From Eulemur rufifrons (lineage: Eukaryota > Chordata > Mammalia > Primates > Lemuridae): a DNA stretch of 64,000 nt. This document shows, piece by piece, positions 51,540 through 63,033 of this stretch (position 1 is its first letter; each line of letters begins with the position of its first letter). The stretch lies in NCBI RefSeq assembly GCF_041146395.1, contig NC_090983.1, positions 62,069,501 through 62,133,500 of the forward strand, written 5' to 3'. Under the pieces are notes generated by a model, which worked only from the letters and a program-made list of their open reading frames with translations, did not search any database and was not told the origin of the DNA. The position numbers were made by a program, and so were the translations under genes.

Positions 51540-53650
51540 TATTATTAATAGATACATAGTATGTGCCAAGATCCAATTGCTATCCTCATGGTACTTATAT
51601 TCTCTTAGGAATACCTAGATCTATAAGATCACGGAATAAACATATAAGAGTGGAGGGTGAGATGGGGATTAAAGGAAAAAGTTAATCAAATTAAATAAAA
51701 CATAGGTTTGCATGGACATAAATGAGAGTGTACCATAAACTATTCCTCTAACAAATATGATGAATCCTACCATTGTGAGTCTGGGTTTGCAATTTATAAT
51801 GCATCATGAGACTTAAACATAATTTTACATGTTAGGAAATAAGAGCACCCCAGAAACATTTTTTTTCAGTCACTGCACTGAGGCAACATCCATTAAAAGT
51901 AGAAAAATAAAACAAAACCTGGTTGCTGCCAAGTAACAGAAATTTAGAAGGTGTCTGCCAGCTCTGATTTTTCTTAACAGCGCAGGAATCCCAGGAGAAG
52001 CTACTCAAGACAACGTCTCTGACACATGTTTATAGCCAAAAGATTCCCCTCAATGAAATCAAATGCCTTCTAAATTTATATAGAAAAATTCCAAGTTTTG
52101 TCAGCAGAGATATGTTTTTGCCCCCAAATCAAACATTTCCTATGCTTGATGTACAGAAAAATATAAATATTGTCAATAGCTCAAAGTGTCCTACTCCTCC
52201 CAGGATGCACACACAAAGAACATTGGAGATAAGACCCCTGCCACCCAGCAGAATCTGAAGCAGCCAGATTTGCAAACCAAGGAATTCAGTTTCATTCAAG
52301 ACAGTGACTAAATAAATGAATGCACCTGAAAATTTGCTGATCCTATCAAATGCCTTAAAATTCTTGTATTCTAGTATGTAATTTATGTTCTAATCTCCTT
52401 ACTGGTGTGAATTTCTTTTCTAGAGACCTCTGTCTTTATTCTCATTTTGTAAATGGTAATTTTATTACAGTTTTTTGTATTGGAATGATGAACTGTTAAT
52501 TAAGAGTTTAACAATAATACCTTTTAGTATATCCAGTCAAGAAAACATAGAAGAAGAATAGATGTAACCTGGAGATTACAGACTCTGGGAAATGTTGCTT
52601 CTTCATTTCTCAAGTCTTTGGGTTGTGTCTTTGACTTGAATACCTTTGAAGCTGTTTATATAGTCAGAGTTGTAAGCTGTTTAGGTAGAAACATACTTGG
52701 AATATTGTAAATGTAGGTAAGTGAGTATGTATGCCAGGGCAAAGAAAAAAAAGGATATAATATATTAGAAATTCCAAACATATCTCCCACCAATCACCCA
52801 TGGGTAGAAATTGGGTGTTAATATTCACAGTGCCCTCCCTAAAACTGAGTATGAGAAATTTTCTTTGCAAAGGTGATGTGCACATAAAGATAACATGATT
52901 GGCAGGTAATCTGATTGGCCTAGGTTAGTTCCAATGCCAATTCTAATCCAATAAACTGAATCGATAAGGTTCTCTTTTTTTTTTTTTTAAGAAATGTAAC
53001 GTTGTGATTTAATCAATTGGTTATAAGATCTGAACTGTTTATTTTCTGAACGCTTTATTTTAGCTAACTTTGGTGGTTTTTAATTTCTTATAATCAAATA
53101 AACACTTATTTAAGAAAATAAGGACTGGAAAATGTGTCACTGAGTACTGTTGTCAGAATCTCCCTACTTGCTTCCTGTCAAGTTCATGGTGCTATAAAGA
53201 CTTTTTTGTTATTGTTAGCTAACTACCCCTCTTCTTCCTCAAACCATTGGCAATGCTATTTGTTATACTGTGTTATATCTTACATTTTTACAAATACTGA
53301 AAGTACAAAGACTATACATTCTGGCAAATGTTTAAAAGAAAGCCAGGTTAAATAATTTTATTCTTTTTAGTAAAGGCAGTTAATAAAATGAATAATTACT
53401 GACTACTAAATATATATTCCCTTGAGAAAATGTTCACTTACATCAATTCACATGTTAGAAAAGGATCTTTTTCAAATCACATGAGATAGTTTTGAATAAA
53501 TAAAATATGAAAATGAATATTCCTTTGAAGTACTTCAGTGAAACATTTCAAAATAGTTACAGAATTTATCAGATGAAAATAGGTTGTTGATTAGAACAGT
53601 GGTGAATAAACATTAGAATTTGAGTTGTGGAGTGAGGAACTGGGAGGGAA
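51540..53650. other. Anonymous sequence
   Basis: No gene seen. 51555-51610 ('tatgtgccaagatccaattg') may be a diverged MIR/L2 scrap. A 15-T run ends near 52989. Frames at 52664-52885 and 53134-53355 resemble nothing known. Confidence 0.45.
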
Positions 53651-53658
53651 ACATATAC

Positions 53659-54873
53659 AGTCACAAGCTGCATAAAGACATTTTGTTCAGTGATGGACCC
53701 CATGTGTGATGGTGGTCCCACAAGATTATAATGGAGCTGAAAAATTCCTCTCATCTAGTGAGATAGCCCTCATAATGTTGTAGCACAATACATTACTCAC
53801 TTTTTTGTGTTGATGCCGGTGGAAACAAATCTGTGTTGCCAGTTATATAAAAGTATAGCACATACAATTATGTACAGTACATAATACATGATAATGATAA
53901 TAAACAATTTTGTTACTCATTTATGTATATACTAAACATATTTTTATGGTTATTTTAGCATGTAGTTCTTGAATTTATAAACAAAAAAAAAGTTAACTGT
54001 AAAACAGCCTCAGGCAGGCTTTTCAGGGGGTATTCCAGAAAAAGGCATTGTTATCATAGGAGGTAACAGCTTCATGTGTGTTATTGGCCCTGTAGACCTT
54101 TGAGTGGAACAAGATGGGGAGGTGGAAGACAGAGATATTGATGTTCCTGACCCTGTGTAGGCCTAAGCTAATGTGTGTGTTTGTGTTTCACTTAAAACAA
54201 AAAGGTTTAAAAAGTAAAAAAATAAATAAATAAATAAAAAATTTAAAAAATAGAAAAAATGTATGAAATAAAGATATAAAGAAAGGAAATATTTTTGTAC
54301 AGGTGTAGATGTTGTTTGTGTTTCAAGCTAAGAGTTATTACAGAAGTTTAAAAAGTTAAAAAGCTTATAAAGTTAAAAAGTTACAGTAGACTAAGTTTAA
54401 TTTATTATTAAAGAAACAAAAAAATTAATAAATTTAGTGTAGCCTAAATGTACAGTGTATAAAACTTCTACAGTAGTGTAGAGTAATGCTCTAGGCCTTC
54501 ATATTTAGTCACCACTCACTGACTGACTCACCCAGAGTAGCTTTCCAGTCCTGCAAACTCCATTGATAAGTGCCCTATACAGGTGTACCATTTTTTTTTT
54601 TTACCTTTTATTTTTACTATACCTTTTCCATGTTTAGATATGTTTAGATACACAAATGCTTGCCATTGTGTTACTATTGTCTATAGTATTCAGTATGGTA
54701 GCATGCTGTACAGGTTTGTAGCCTAGGAAAAATAGGGATACCATATAGCCTATGTGTGTAGTAAGCTCTACCATTTCAGTTTGTGAAGTACACTCTGTGA
54801 TGTTCACAATGATGAAATCACCTAAGTATGCATTTCCCAGGATGTAGTCATGTTGCTATACAGTGCATAATTG
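53659..54873 (+). mobile_element. Tigger/pogo-like DNA transposon, internally deleted
   Basis: The left end 'cagtcacaagctgcataaag' is preceded by TA. The right end, read in reverse, begins 'caattatgcactgtatagca', consistent with degraded CAGTCATG-type terminal inverted repeats and a TA target as in Tc1/mariner-pogo elements. 'gtggtcccacaagattataa', 'agcacatacaattatgtaca', 'cagcctcaggcaggcttttc' and 'gtttgtagcctaggaaaaat' recur in a well-known mammalian DNA transposon family. An internal stretch near 54000-54170 reads as the remnant of an acidic transposase C-terminus, now broken. At about 1.2 kb it is shorter than autonomous Tigger elements. The exact subfamily is not certain. Confidence 0.65.
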
Positions 54874-54879
54874 CAGTTG

Positions 54880-56195
54880 CTTCAGATATTTCTTCTATTC
54901 CTTTCTCTTTTTCTTCTCTTTCTGGTATTTCAATACGTGCATTTCTACCACTTTTTTTTTTTTTAGTTGTCCCCCAGTTCTTGTATATTCTGTTCCAATT
55001 TTTTTCATTATTTTTTTCTTTTTGTTTTTTAGTTTTGGAAGTTCTATTGTCATATCCTCAAGCTCAGAGATTGTCTTTTCAGCCTTGTCCAGTCTACTAA
55101 TGAGCCCGTCAAAAGCATTTTTCATTTCTGTTACAGTGTTTTTGATCTCTAGTATTTATTTTTGATTCTTTCTTAGAATTTTGATCTCTCTGCTTATGTT
55201 ACTCATCTGTCCTTGCAGGCTGTCTACTTATTCCATCATAGCCCTTAGCATATTAGTCATAATTGCTTTAAATTCACAGTATGATAATTTCAACATCCCT
55301 GCCCTATGTGGGCCTGGTTCTGATGCTTGCTCTACTTCTTCAAACTGTGTTTTCTTTGCCTTTAAGTATGCCTTGTAATTTTTTGTCAAAAGACAGATAT
55401 TCTGTGTTCGGTAAAAGGAACCCCGGTACAAAGCCCTTTAGTGATGTAGTGGTCAGTTGTGGGAGGAGGGGAAGCATTCCACAGTCCTGTGGTTGAATCT
55501 CAGTCTTTTAGAGAGCCTGTGCCCCTGGGCTATGAATTTCACAAGTGCTCTAAATTTGTTTGTTTCACCCCCAGTAGGTAGTACAGAATGGCTGCTGGGG
55601 GCTGGATCTAGGAATTTGTCCTTCCCTATGTTGCTTAGGTTCCTGCAAAGCCCCAGTAGACCAGGCTCTGGTAAAATAGCTTCTCCTGAGGGCAGGCCTT
55701 ATTAAGAAGAACAGAATGCTCTGAGGTATTTCAAAGTGGTTGCTTTTCCCCTCCTCCTCCTAGAAGCCTAAGGGGATTTTTCTCTAATCTTCACAGTGAG
55801 AACCTGGTAGAGATCCCGGAGTTAAAACTCAGAAAAGTACACTCTCCTCTTCCTTCCCACGATGGGGTCCTTCTGGAGCTTTTATCTCTCAGGCTTTCCT
55901 CATTAGGCCTCCAGCAACTTATCAATTACAGTTTAGGTTTTTCTAGCCCAGTACTTGTTCCAACGGAAGTTTCTGTTTGTGGCCGTTATATTGTGATTCT
56001 CTGTATGTGCCTGTCTTTCTCTCCAAAGAGGCAGTGGCTTGCTCTGTGATCATATTTTTCTGAAGGATATGAAAAGAGTTGTTGATTTTTTTTTTTTTTT
56101 TTGATAGTTTGTTCAGCTTTTTACTTACTAGGATGGAGTGGTGACTTGTAGGCTTTTGACATGCCAGAATGGAACCTCGATGTCCTAAATCTATA
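54880..56195 (-). mobile_element. Old L1M 5' end (5' UTR and ORF1 start), antisense
   Basis: On the minus strand the frame 55125-54895 reads MKNAFDGLISRLDKAEKTIS followed by ELEDM, the coiled-coil region of L1 ORF1, the RNA-binding trimer protein of L1 particles. Upstream on that strand (55200-56195) the sequence is a non-coding L1M 5' UTR. In plus orientation it has 'tattccatcatagcccttag', 'aatttcaacatccctgccct', 'gagcctgtgcccctgggcta' and 'agctttttacttactaggat'. Several plus-strand open frames here (54828-55165, 55281-55705) are shadows. The copy is truncated within ORF1. Confidence 0.75.
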
Positions 56196-56485
56196 AGCTT
56201 GTTTTTTATACTTAATTTTGTAATAGGATTTTACTAGTCTTACAAAATTAGTTGGAAATCCTAGCATCTTTTTTCACCTTCTTTTTGCTGGAACAAGTCT
56301 ATAAGGAGTAATAAGTAGTAATTATTCATTCTTTAAATGTTTGGTAAACAGTACTTGTAAACTAGTCCGGCCCTGGGGGTTATATGCTTAATGTAAATAC
56401 TGTTGCAGATTATATTTCCACATTAATTAAATTATTTGAGTTTTTTAGTTTTCTGTATTAAGCCATAATAAATCTTTTTCAGTAC

Positions 56486-56530
56486 CTCTCTGTGCCTCTC
56501 TCTGTCTCTGTTTCTGTCTCTCTCTCTCTT

Positions 56531-56584
<54 letters not shown>
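56486..56584. repeat. Polypyrimidine (CT)n followed by (CA)n
   Basis: 56486-56542 is nearly pure C/T with a few G; 56542-56584 is 21 CA units. Such tracts can adopt triplex (CT part) and Z-DNA (CA part) forms. Confidence 0.95.
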
Positions 56585-56587
<3 letters not shown>

Positions 56588-56604
56588 GCATAACCTCTGG
56601 GGTT

Positions 56605-56995
56605 TTGTGCATGCTGTTTCTCCTTTTGGAATACTCTTCTCTCCAGCTGTTTGCCAGTGAATTTACTATCCTTTAGTTTTCTTTGATAACTTTTGTCTGC
56701 AGTCAAGGGCTTCCACTAGGTGGCGGTAGTCACATGTTATAGAGAACCATGCCTTCCAGAAAGCCTTCTTTAACCTAAGTCAGATCAGATTTGTATGTTA
56801 TATGAGTACATAAAATCCTCTATCTCTTCTCTCATGGTTCTTGTCACACAATATTTTCATTTCCTGTAGACTCATCAGTATGTTTCACTAGTGTTCATAA
56901 TCTCCTTGAAGGCGAGAATTTTGTCACTTCTTAATTCCTCATAGATCGATGTGTATTAAGTACTTAAAATATTTGTTAAATAAAATATTCTACGG
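56605..56995 (+). repeat. L2 LINE 3' end
   Basis: 'catgctgtttctccttttgg' with 'aatactcttctctccagctg', 'ccagaaagccttctttaacc', 'cataatctccttgaaggcga' and 'gtacttaaaatatttgttaa' match the L2 3' region ('tgttccctctgcctggaatgc', 'gaggccttccctgacc', 'gtaagctccatgagggcag', 'tcaataaatatttgttga'). The L2 is interrupted near 56700-56760 by sequence containing the CTCF-like motif. Confidence 0.8.
56713..56728 (+). promoter_or_regulatory. Candidate CTCF binding site
   Basis: CCACTAGGTGGCGGTA fits the CTCF core CCASYAGRKGGCRSY at every core position. CTCF binds such sites to form chromatin loop anchors and boundaries. The match is by eye; binding is not shown. A weaker copy of the motif in the same orientation lies at 57108-57120. 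Confidence 0.55.
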
Positions 56996-57107
56996 CAGTA
57001 GGTTATGATGTTAAACAACAAGTGGTTAGTTTCTCCACATCTTTGCTTGATACTGACATTTGTGAAATTTTATTGTTTGGTATACACTTTAAAGCAGATA
57101 ACCACTA

Positions 57108-57120
57108 CCATCTGGTGGCA
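57108..57120 (+). promoter_or_regulatory. Weaker CTCF-like motif
   Basis: CCATCTGGTGGCA matches the CTCF core except at two positions (T for C/G at position 4, T for A at position 6). It lies about 390 bp from the better site, in the same orientation. Confidence 0.25.
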
Positions 57121-59490
57121 ATTACGTGAATTACAATCAACAGCTTCACACAAAGTGAATGTGTTCTTTTAAACCAGTAGTTCCCAGTTCAGGGAATGGG
57201 AAACCAAACTAGAGGGGAGGTGGATAGCAAGTAATATGCTTGTCAAATACTTAAAAAGTCAAATTAACACACTATTTTAAAAACATGAATGAATTCAGTA
57301 GTAAATGCATAATCACATATTTTACTTGCAATCTCATACTTCAAATATTCTTTGAAGATATTTTAATAGGTGACTATACATTTATTATTGCTATATTTTC
57401 CTACTGAATTGATTTTTATCATTATTAAATGCCCCGTTTTATCTCTAGTAATTCTCCTTGCCTTAAGTTATACTTTGATAATAATTAATATAGTTACACT
57501 ACTTCCTTTTGATTATTATTTACATGGTATGTCCTTTTCTATCTTTCAGTCTCAGGATAAGGATCTGTATCCTTATATTTAAAGTTGTGACTATCATGCT
57601 ACTTGCTCCCCTGGCTCTGTACTATGTGTCAGGTGGTCCTCTTGAACTCGTCACACTTATCTTCTCTGAGGGCATTCAAGACTATTACTTTGTAATGTCA
57701 ATGGGCCCACAAAGGTGTCTTTAGCCTTCATCGATGGGTGACATCATGTCTTCTGGTTTAATCTTAAGCTCTGACAGTCAAGGGTGGGTATTCATTGTGC
57801 AAATAGAATATCCTTTTTGTTCTGCATATGGACTCTTGCCGATTTTCCCTGCTTGTGGCCATGTGGGAAGGCAACAGTGTGGCCAGCACTGAGAGAGGAC
57901 ATATTCTAGGAATGCAGTGCTTGTAGCCTACTGTGTTATAGAGAAGACGTACTGGAAGATGTATAGTTTAAGCAATAAAGTCCCAAAAGGAAATTTAACA
58001 TGACCAGAAAATAAATTATTAATCATATTTTCCTGCATATCTTGGAAAATTGTCAATGATGTTCAGTTACACTTTTAGAAAGCCATTGAAAACTAGTATT
58101 CATGTGCAGCATAATGAATGATGCAGTTTTATAAGTAACAATGTAACCATCATTAAGTCAATGATATTAAGATTGCAGAAACAAGATACTGTTTCAGTAT
58201 AAACAGGTTCCCCAAAGCCACAACATTGTGATTAACAATAAGATTGCCCACTTTCTTTTCTGAAAGTAGAAAATATGCATGTAGCCTAGAACAGTCATTT
58301 GACAATATATAGTACACTCACAAAAATTATTCATGAACCTAAACAGAGGGAGATGGTGCTTGAACATTACAAAGAATCCTTGTGTGTACTGGCTGGACCA
58401 TAAATAAATAGATAAGTGCCTCATTTCTGTACGCTATTAAAAATAACCTTTATAATAAATCACTGTACCTTTCATAAACCCATAAATATTATAATACATT
58501 TTTAAATCATGTAGCAGACATAAAAAGGGCCCTGAATAAAATATTTGCCTACTGCCCTACTCAACTTAGAAGAGGCTCTGTTTGTAAGCATCTCTAATTA
58601 GACAGGAGGGGACTTGTTCAGGACATGGATCATAGAGGGAAAATATCTCTAACTGATCAATATGTAATTAAATAGAACAAATTGTAAATTTCTCTGAGAG
58701 TGATGGCAGTGATGAATACACACCCCGAAGATGCCCATAAATTAATGGAAAGTACAACTTAGAATTTCAGCAAAAGGATACCTTGAGCACAGACCTCTGA
58801 TTTGTACACCCTCTGAGGTTTTTTCTAGAGTAATGCAATATGACATTCTAGAAAAGGAGAAACTTTGGGGATGAAAAATGATTCAGAAATTATAGTGCCA
58901 ATCTACTCTATTGGAAGAAGATATTCAGGTGATTATTATAATTAAATGACAATTGAAACAGAGCAAAGATTTCAAAGTAGGTAGTGATCAATAGGAGAGA
59001 AAAATAATAAGAAACAGAATAACTATGAAAAGCAGCAACACATACCATAAAAGCCAAGCAATTCTGTGGTTTGGGTGTGGGGAGCAAATGTTCATCCCAA
59101 CGACCTAACAGTTCATAAAGGGATTACTGGGTTCCAGCTGGAACATGGTTGGCAGTGATAGTCGTGCCCGGGAACACTGAGAAAGCAATGCAACCTAAAC
59201 GCCTTTCCCTTTGTATTTTAGTGAAGTCACTCCATAACCATATACAGTAAAAGGGTGGAAGTAGTGAGATGAGGATTAAGAAAGACTAGACTGATTTGAA
59301 TTTATATATGTATGTATATATAAAATTATAGTCATTAGATATAATGCCTTCTTTTAACAAAGCATTTACCATCCTTACAAAGAAAAAAGGATCAGTTGAC
59401 TAGCAACCAAGGCTAAGTCTTGAGAATAACTTCTCTTTATGAACATATTTTCGTCTGTCTCTCACTGTTTCAGCAGGGCAGCACTGCAGG
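57121..59490. other. Anonymous sequence
   Basis: No gene, RNA or defined repeat recognised. Frames at 57370-57582, 57509-57724 and 58194-58424 resemble no known protein and are hydrophobic by AT composition. Confidence 0.5.
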
Positions 59491-59494
59491 CTTA

Positions 59495-59663
59495 GGGGGT
59501 GGGGAACCTGCGTCCTCAAGGCCACATGTGGCCCTCCAGATCCCCAAGTGTGGCCCCTTGACAGAATCCAAATTTCACAGAACAAATCCTTCTAATAAAG
59601 GGATTGGTCAAAAGCCTGCACTCAAGGATCCAGAAGGCCACATGTGGCCCTGAGGCTGTAGGA
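59495..59663. mobile_element. Foldback, hAT-like MITE
   Basis: The element is a near-perfect inverted repeat centred near 59593-59597. The 14-bp palindrome GGCCACATGTGGCC occurs in both arms (59520-59533 and 59636-59649), and the arms agree further outward and inward ('cctgcgtcctcaa' against 'cctacagcctcag'; 'ccttgacagaatcc' against 'cttttgaccaatcc'). The left end 'gggggtggggaacctgcg' resembles the CAGGGGTGGGGAACC terminus of hAT-Charlie elements; the right end has lost it. There is no coding capacity, so movement would have depended on a transposase elsewhere. The overlapping open frames on both strands are artefacts. Confidence 0.7.
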
Positions 59664-61183
59664 AGACAAGAACATATTTTGGCACTTAGTAATCCAAACT
59701 TTAATTTTAAAATTTATTGATAGAGAAAACTGTGTTTCCCAATAGTAGCAGACAGATGATATGTTAGTTCTTCAAATAGCATAACTATTGAAATATGATT
59801 ACCAACTTTGTGCTTTAAAATGGCATGATCTTTTCTATAGCCCAAAACTACATAGTTAAAAATATTTTCTTTTCCTAAAGCATTATTGTAAGTTATATTG
59901 TATGATTGATATATATAAAATATGTATATGTAATGTACTGTCATATTGTAAAATTCTTGGAAATGGGTAAAATATGACTAACTCCCCCTTCCCTTTATTT
60001 TACTTTTTGATCATTATCTAGCAGTCTCAGGGCCTCATTGGGTTAAAATTATACAAGAATTTGAACTTTATTTTTCTGCTCCCAGAGTCACATGATTAAT
60101 AAGCTTGAATCTTATTTATCATTTCAGACATTTTTCCCTAATAAATTGTTCTGCTCTTGACATTTTATCAAAAGCTACTATTTCTATCTCTTCTATCATC
60201 CTATTATTTTCCTATATGCCATCTTCTTCATTTAAAAAAGAGGTAAGATTTATTTGGAATTATCAAAAAAGTCAGTCATGATTATGGAAAACTGGTGAGG
60301 TCATAAATGAAAATTTCTCCAAGAAACATATGTTTGACCTAGATGGAAAGTTTGCTCTATAAAGAAATGTGCACAAATTCTTGTGCTCTGTTAACTTTGC
60401 ATTGCTATAAAAAGTTAGACTAACGAAATCCCAGCAGAATATGTACATTGCGGCAGTTGCTAACGTAGCCCCTTTAAAATCCTCTAAATAGAAAAAAAAA
60501 AAAAAGGTTAAAAATATATTCTTTGAGGGCAGATAAGTTAGGGCCCTCCCAAGGCTTTCTAAGAGTATTTTTGTGGCAGCAATAGATGACTGTAAGGAAG
60601 GTATCTTGGATCTAAACCGAGACTGATTCGTAGGTAAATAATTAATTGACCAGTATAAATGAAATTAAAGCAGCACAGGATAAGCTCTTCTGAAGTTCTT
60701 GTTAGGTGTCCATAAGGAAGAGTAGCCTCAAGGAGAACTAAAAATGAGGAAATTAAATTATATTGTCATATTCATCCCTTAGGGTGAATTTACTGTTGAG
60801 ACAGAAAGAGGCTGGGAATAATTTGCTCACTATACAATTTTTTCTTACTCAAACTTTATCTTTCCTCTGGGGTGACCTTTGAAACTATAGATTTCTTATA
60901 TAAGAGCTTGAAATGCACAGAGGACAAATTTCAGAACAAGATTAAATTACTCTTTATTTGAGAAGTATAAAGTGTCTAAATATATATTAATTTAAAGAGG
61001 CAGCCACTGGATGTCATTGTAATGCCATGGAAATAAGTTTGATAAATAAAACGTTTATTCTATAAATTTGATAGCATTAAGCAAAGTTCAATCTTTATTA
61101 TCTGAAACATTATCAAACATATGCTTTCAGATTTGTTTTGTTTAGTGGTGACAGTGATGATATATTCACTAAAGAATTTAAAT
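59664..61183. other. Anonymous AT-rich sequence
   Basis: No gene or defined repeat recognised. A 14-A run lies at 60492-60505. Confidence 0.5.
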
Positions 61184-61502
<319 letters not shown>

Positions 61503-62795
61503 TAAATATCTTATTTAATTTGCACTGTTTCTATTTTATTAACTAAGTAGAGTGAAAAATATTTTATGACCTTTCCGTTACTATAATTAGGATATTTAAG
61601 TAAAATTAGTTTGTTTCATTAACTAGTAAGTAAGCATTTCATTAACTAAGACAGTAGTTCTCAGTAAAACCAGAGAAATAATGAGGATCTAGAGTCCAGC
61701 CCATGGGATACTTTCACTTTTCTTGGGGCTACTGGAGGTAAATGCTTGATGAGGACTGCAGCATGCTGGACACTCATCAAGGCATTGAGATACTGTATCT
61801 GCTAATGAAGTTTATTCGTTATACTCCTGTAGGGCCCCTTGTTTAGAGTAGCAGTTGCTCAGAAAAGCTTCCTATGAGTTTCCACAGTTTGGGCACAAAT
61901 TTAACAAATCAAATGGAATTCGTCTCTTTTCTATCCAGTTCAAAATTTTGTCTCTGACAAAAGCACCAATGAAAGGAAGGTTTGGGTGAGGTCATCTTTG
62001 TTCTATTTGAGGTCAGACCAGAATGCTTAGGTATTTAGGAAGGTGACTCACCCCTGCCTCTGGCATCCATATCTCCTTTTTAGAACTCATAATAAATCTA
62101 TTATTTATTTATCCAAACAAATTTACAAAAATAAATTCAATGAAACCAATGTTCTGCCAAGATTCTCTGTAAACGAATGGGCTCCATGTTCAAAATTTAA
62201 AAATCGAGCATATTACTGGAAGCTTTAGGGACTTCACAATGAGCTTTATAATATCCAAGTCTCTGAGAAGTCCTGCTGTAAAGTACACTATCTATATATG
62301 TTCAATATACATTTGTTGCATTTTAATTCCTATCATAATTCATCAGTTCTAACATATCATCTATTATGACATATCTTTAATTTATTACTAGATTTTTCTA
62401 GGAAAAACACTATATTAAATATATACCCACAATCATTAACCACCATATTATTTAATTATTTCTAGACTTAAATAGCACTTTTTTCTTCAGTAGAAATATC
62501 AAAGTTTTAGTCTACCTTCGCATTCTGACATAAAGATGCTTTTGAATCACTCAGGGTGGGGGAGTGTAAGGTTTTTTCCTGCAACATCATGTCCTTTTAT
62601 CATGTTCAATTTTGATGTACCTTTCCAAAGACTGATTTTTGAGAGGGTCATTTTGGGTATTTTCTTTCTAACAAGCTCAATTCTGCAAGCTTTGGTGAAT
62701 GCTTGTTATTTTAATCTTGCATAAAGAACCAGAAAAAAAAATACAGATCACTATAGACGTCATACTTTTTCCTTAAATAACTGGTTATCAAATTT
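61503..62795. other. Anonymous sequence
   Basis: No gene or defined repeat recognised. Frames at 62043-62228 and 62536-62724 have no known similarity. Confidence 0.5.
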
Positions 62796-62799
62796 TAGC

Positions 62800-62966
62800 A
62801 TGGATCAGATACACCTGGAGGCCTTGTCAAACTACAGAGTGATGGGCTTCATCATTAGAGTTTCTAATTCAGAAAGTCTGCGATGGATCTCACGACTGCG
62901 TATTTCTGTCAAGTTCCCAGGTGATGCTAATGCTGTGTTTTAGGGACCACACTTTGAGAACCACTG
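62800..62966 (+). repeat. MER5A-like hAT MITE
   Basis: 'gatcagatacacctggaggc' with 'cttgtcaaactacagagtga', 'tctaattcagaaagtctgcg', 'gttcccaggtgatgctaatg' and the end 'cacactttgagaaccactg' follow MER5A ('atcacctgggagcttgttaga', 'actgaatcagaatctctg', 'ccaggtgattctgatg', 'agtttgagaaccactg'). Confidence 0.75.
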
Positions 62967-63033
62967 CCTTACATCTTCTCTAAATGATTTGTTCAACCAC
63001 TGTCTTAGATCGTCTCCAAATGATTTTGTTCAA
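62961..63033 (+). repeat. Imperfect tandem duplication, 36-37 bp unit
   Basis: Unit 1 (62961-62996) starts 'ccactgccttacatcttctc'; unit 2 (62997-63033) starts 'ccactgtcttagatcgtctc'. Both end in 'aaatgat(t)ttgttcaa'. Four substitutions and one extra T separate them. The duplication begins at the right end of the MER5A-like element. Confidence 0.85.

Noticed and set aside
54828..55165. Hydrophobic Phe/Ser-rich open frames as membrane proteins
   Set aside because: They are the antisense of an L1 ORF1 coiled-coil region, whose A-rich codons read as Phe/Ser/Leu in reverse.
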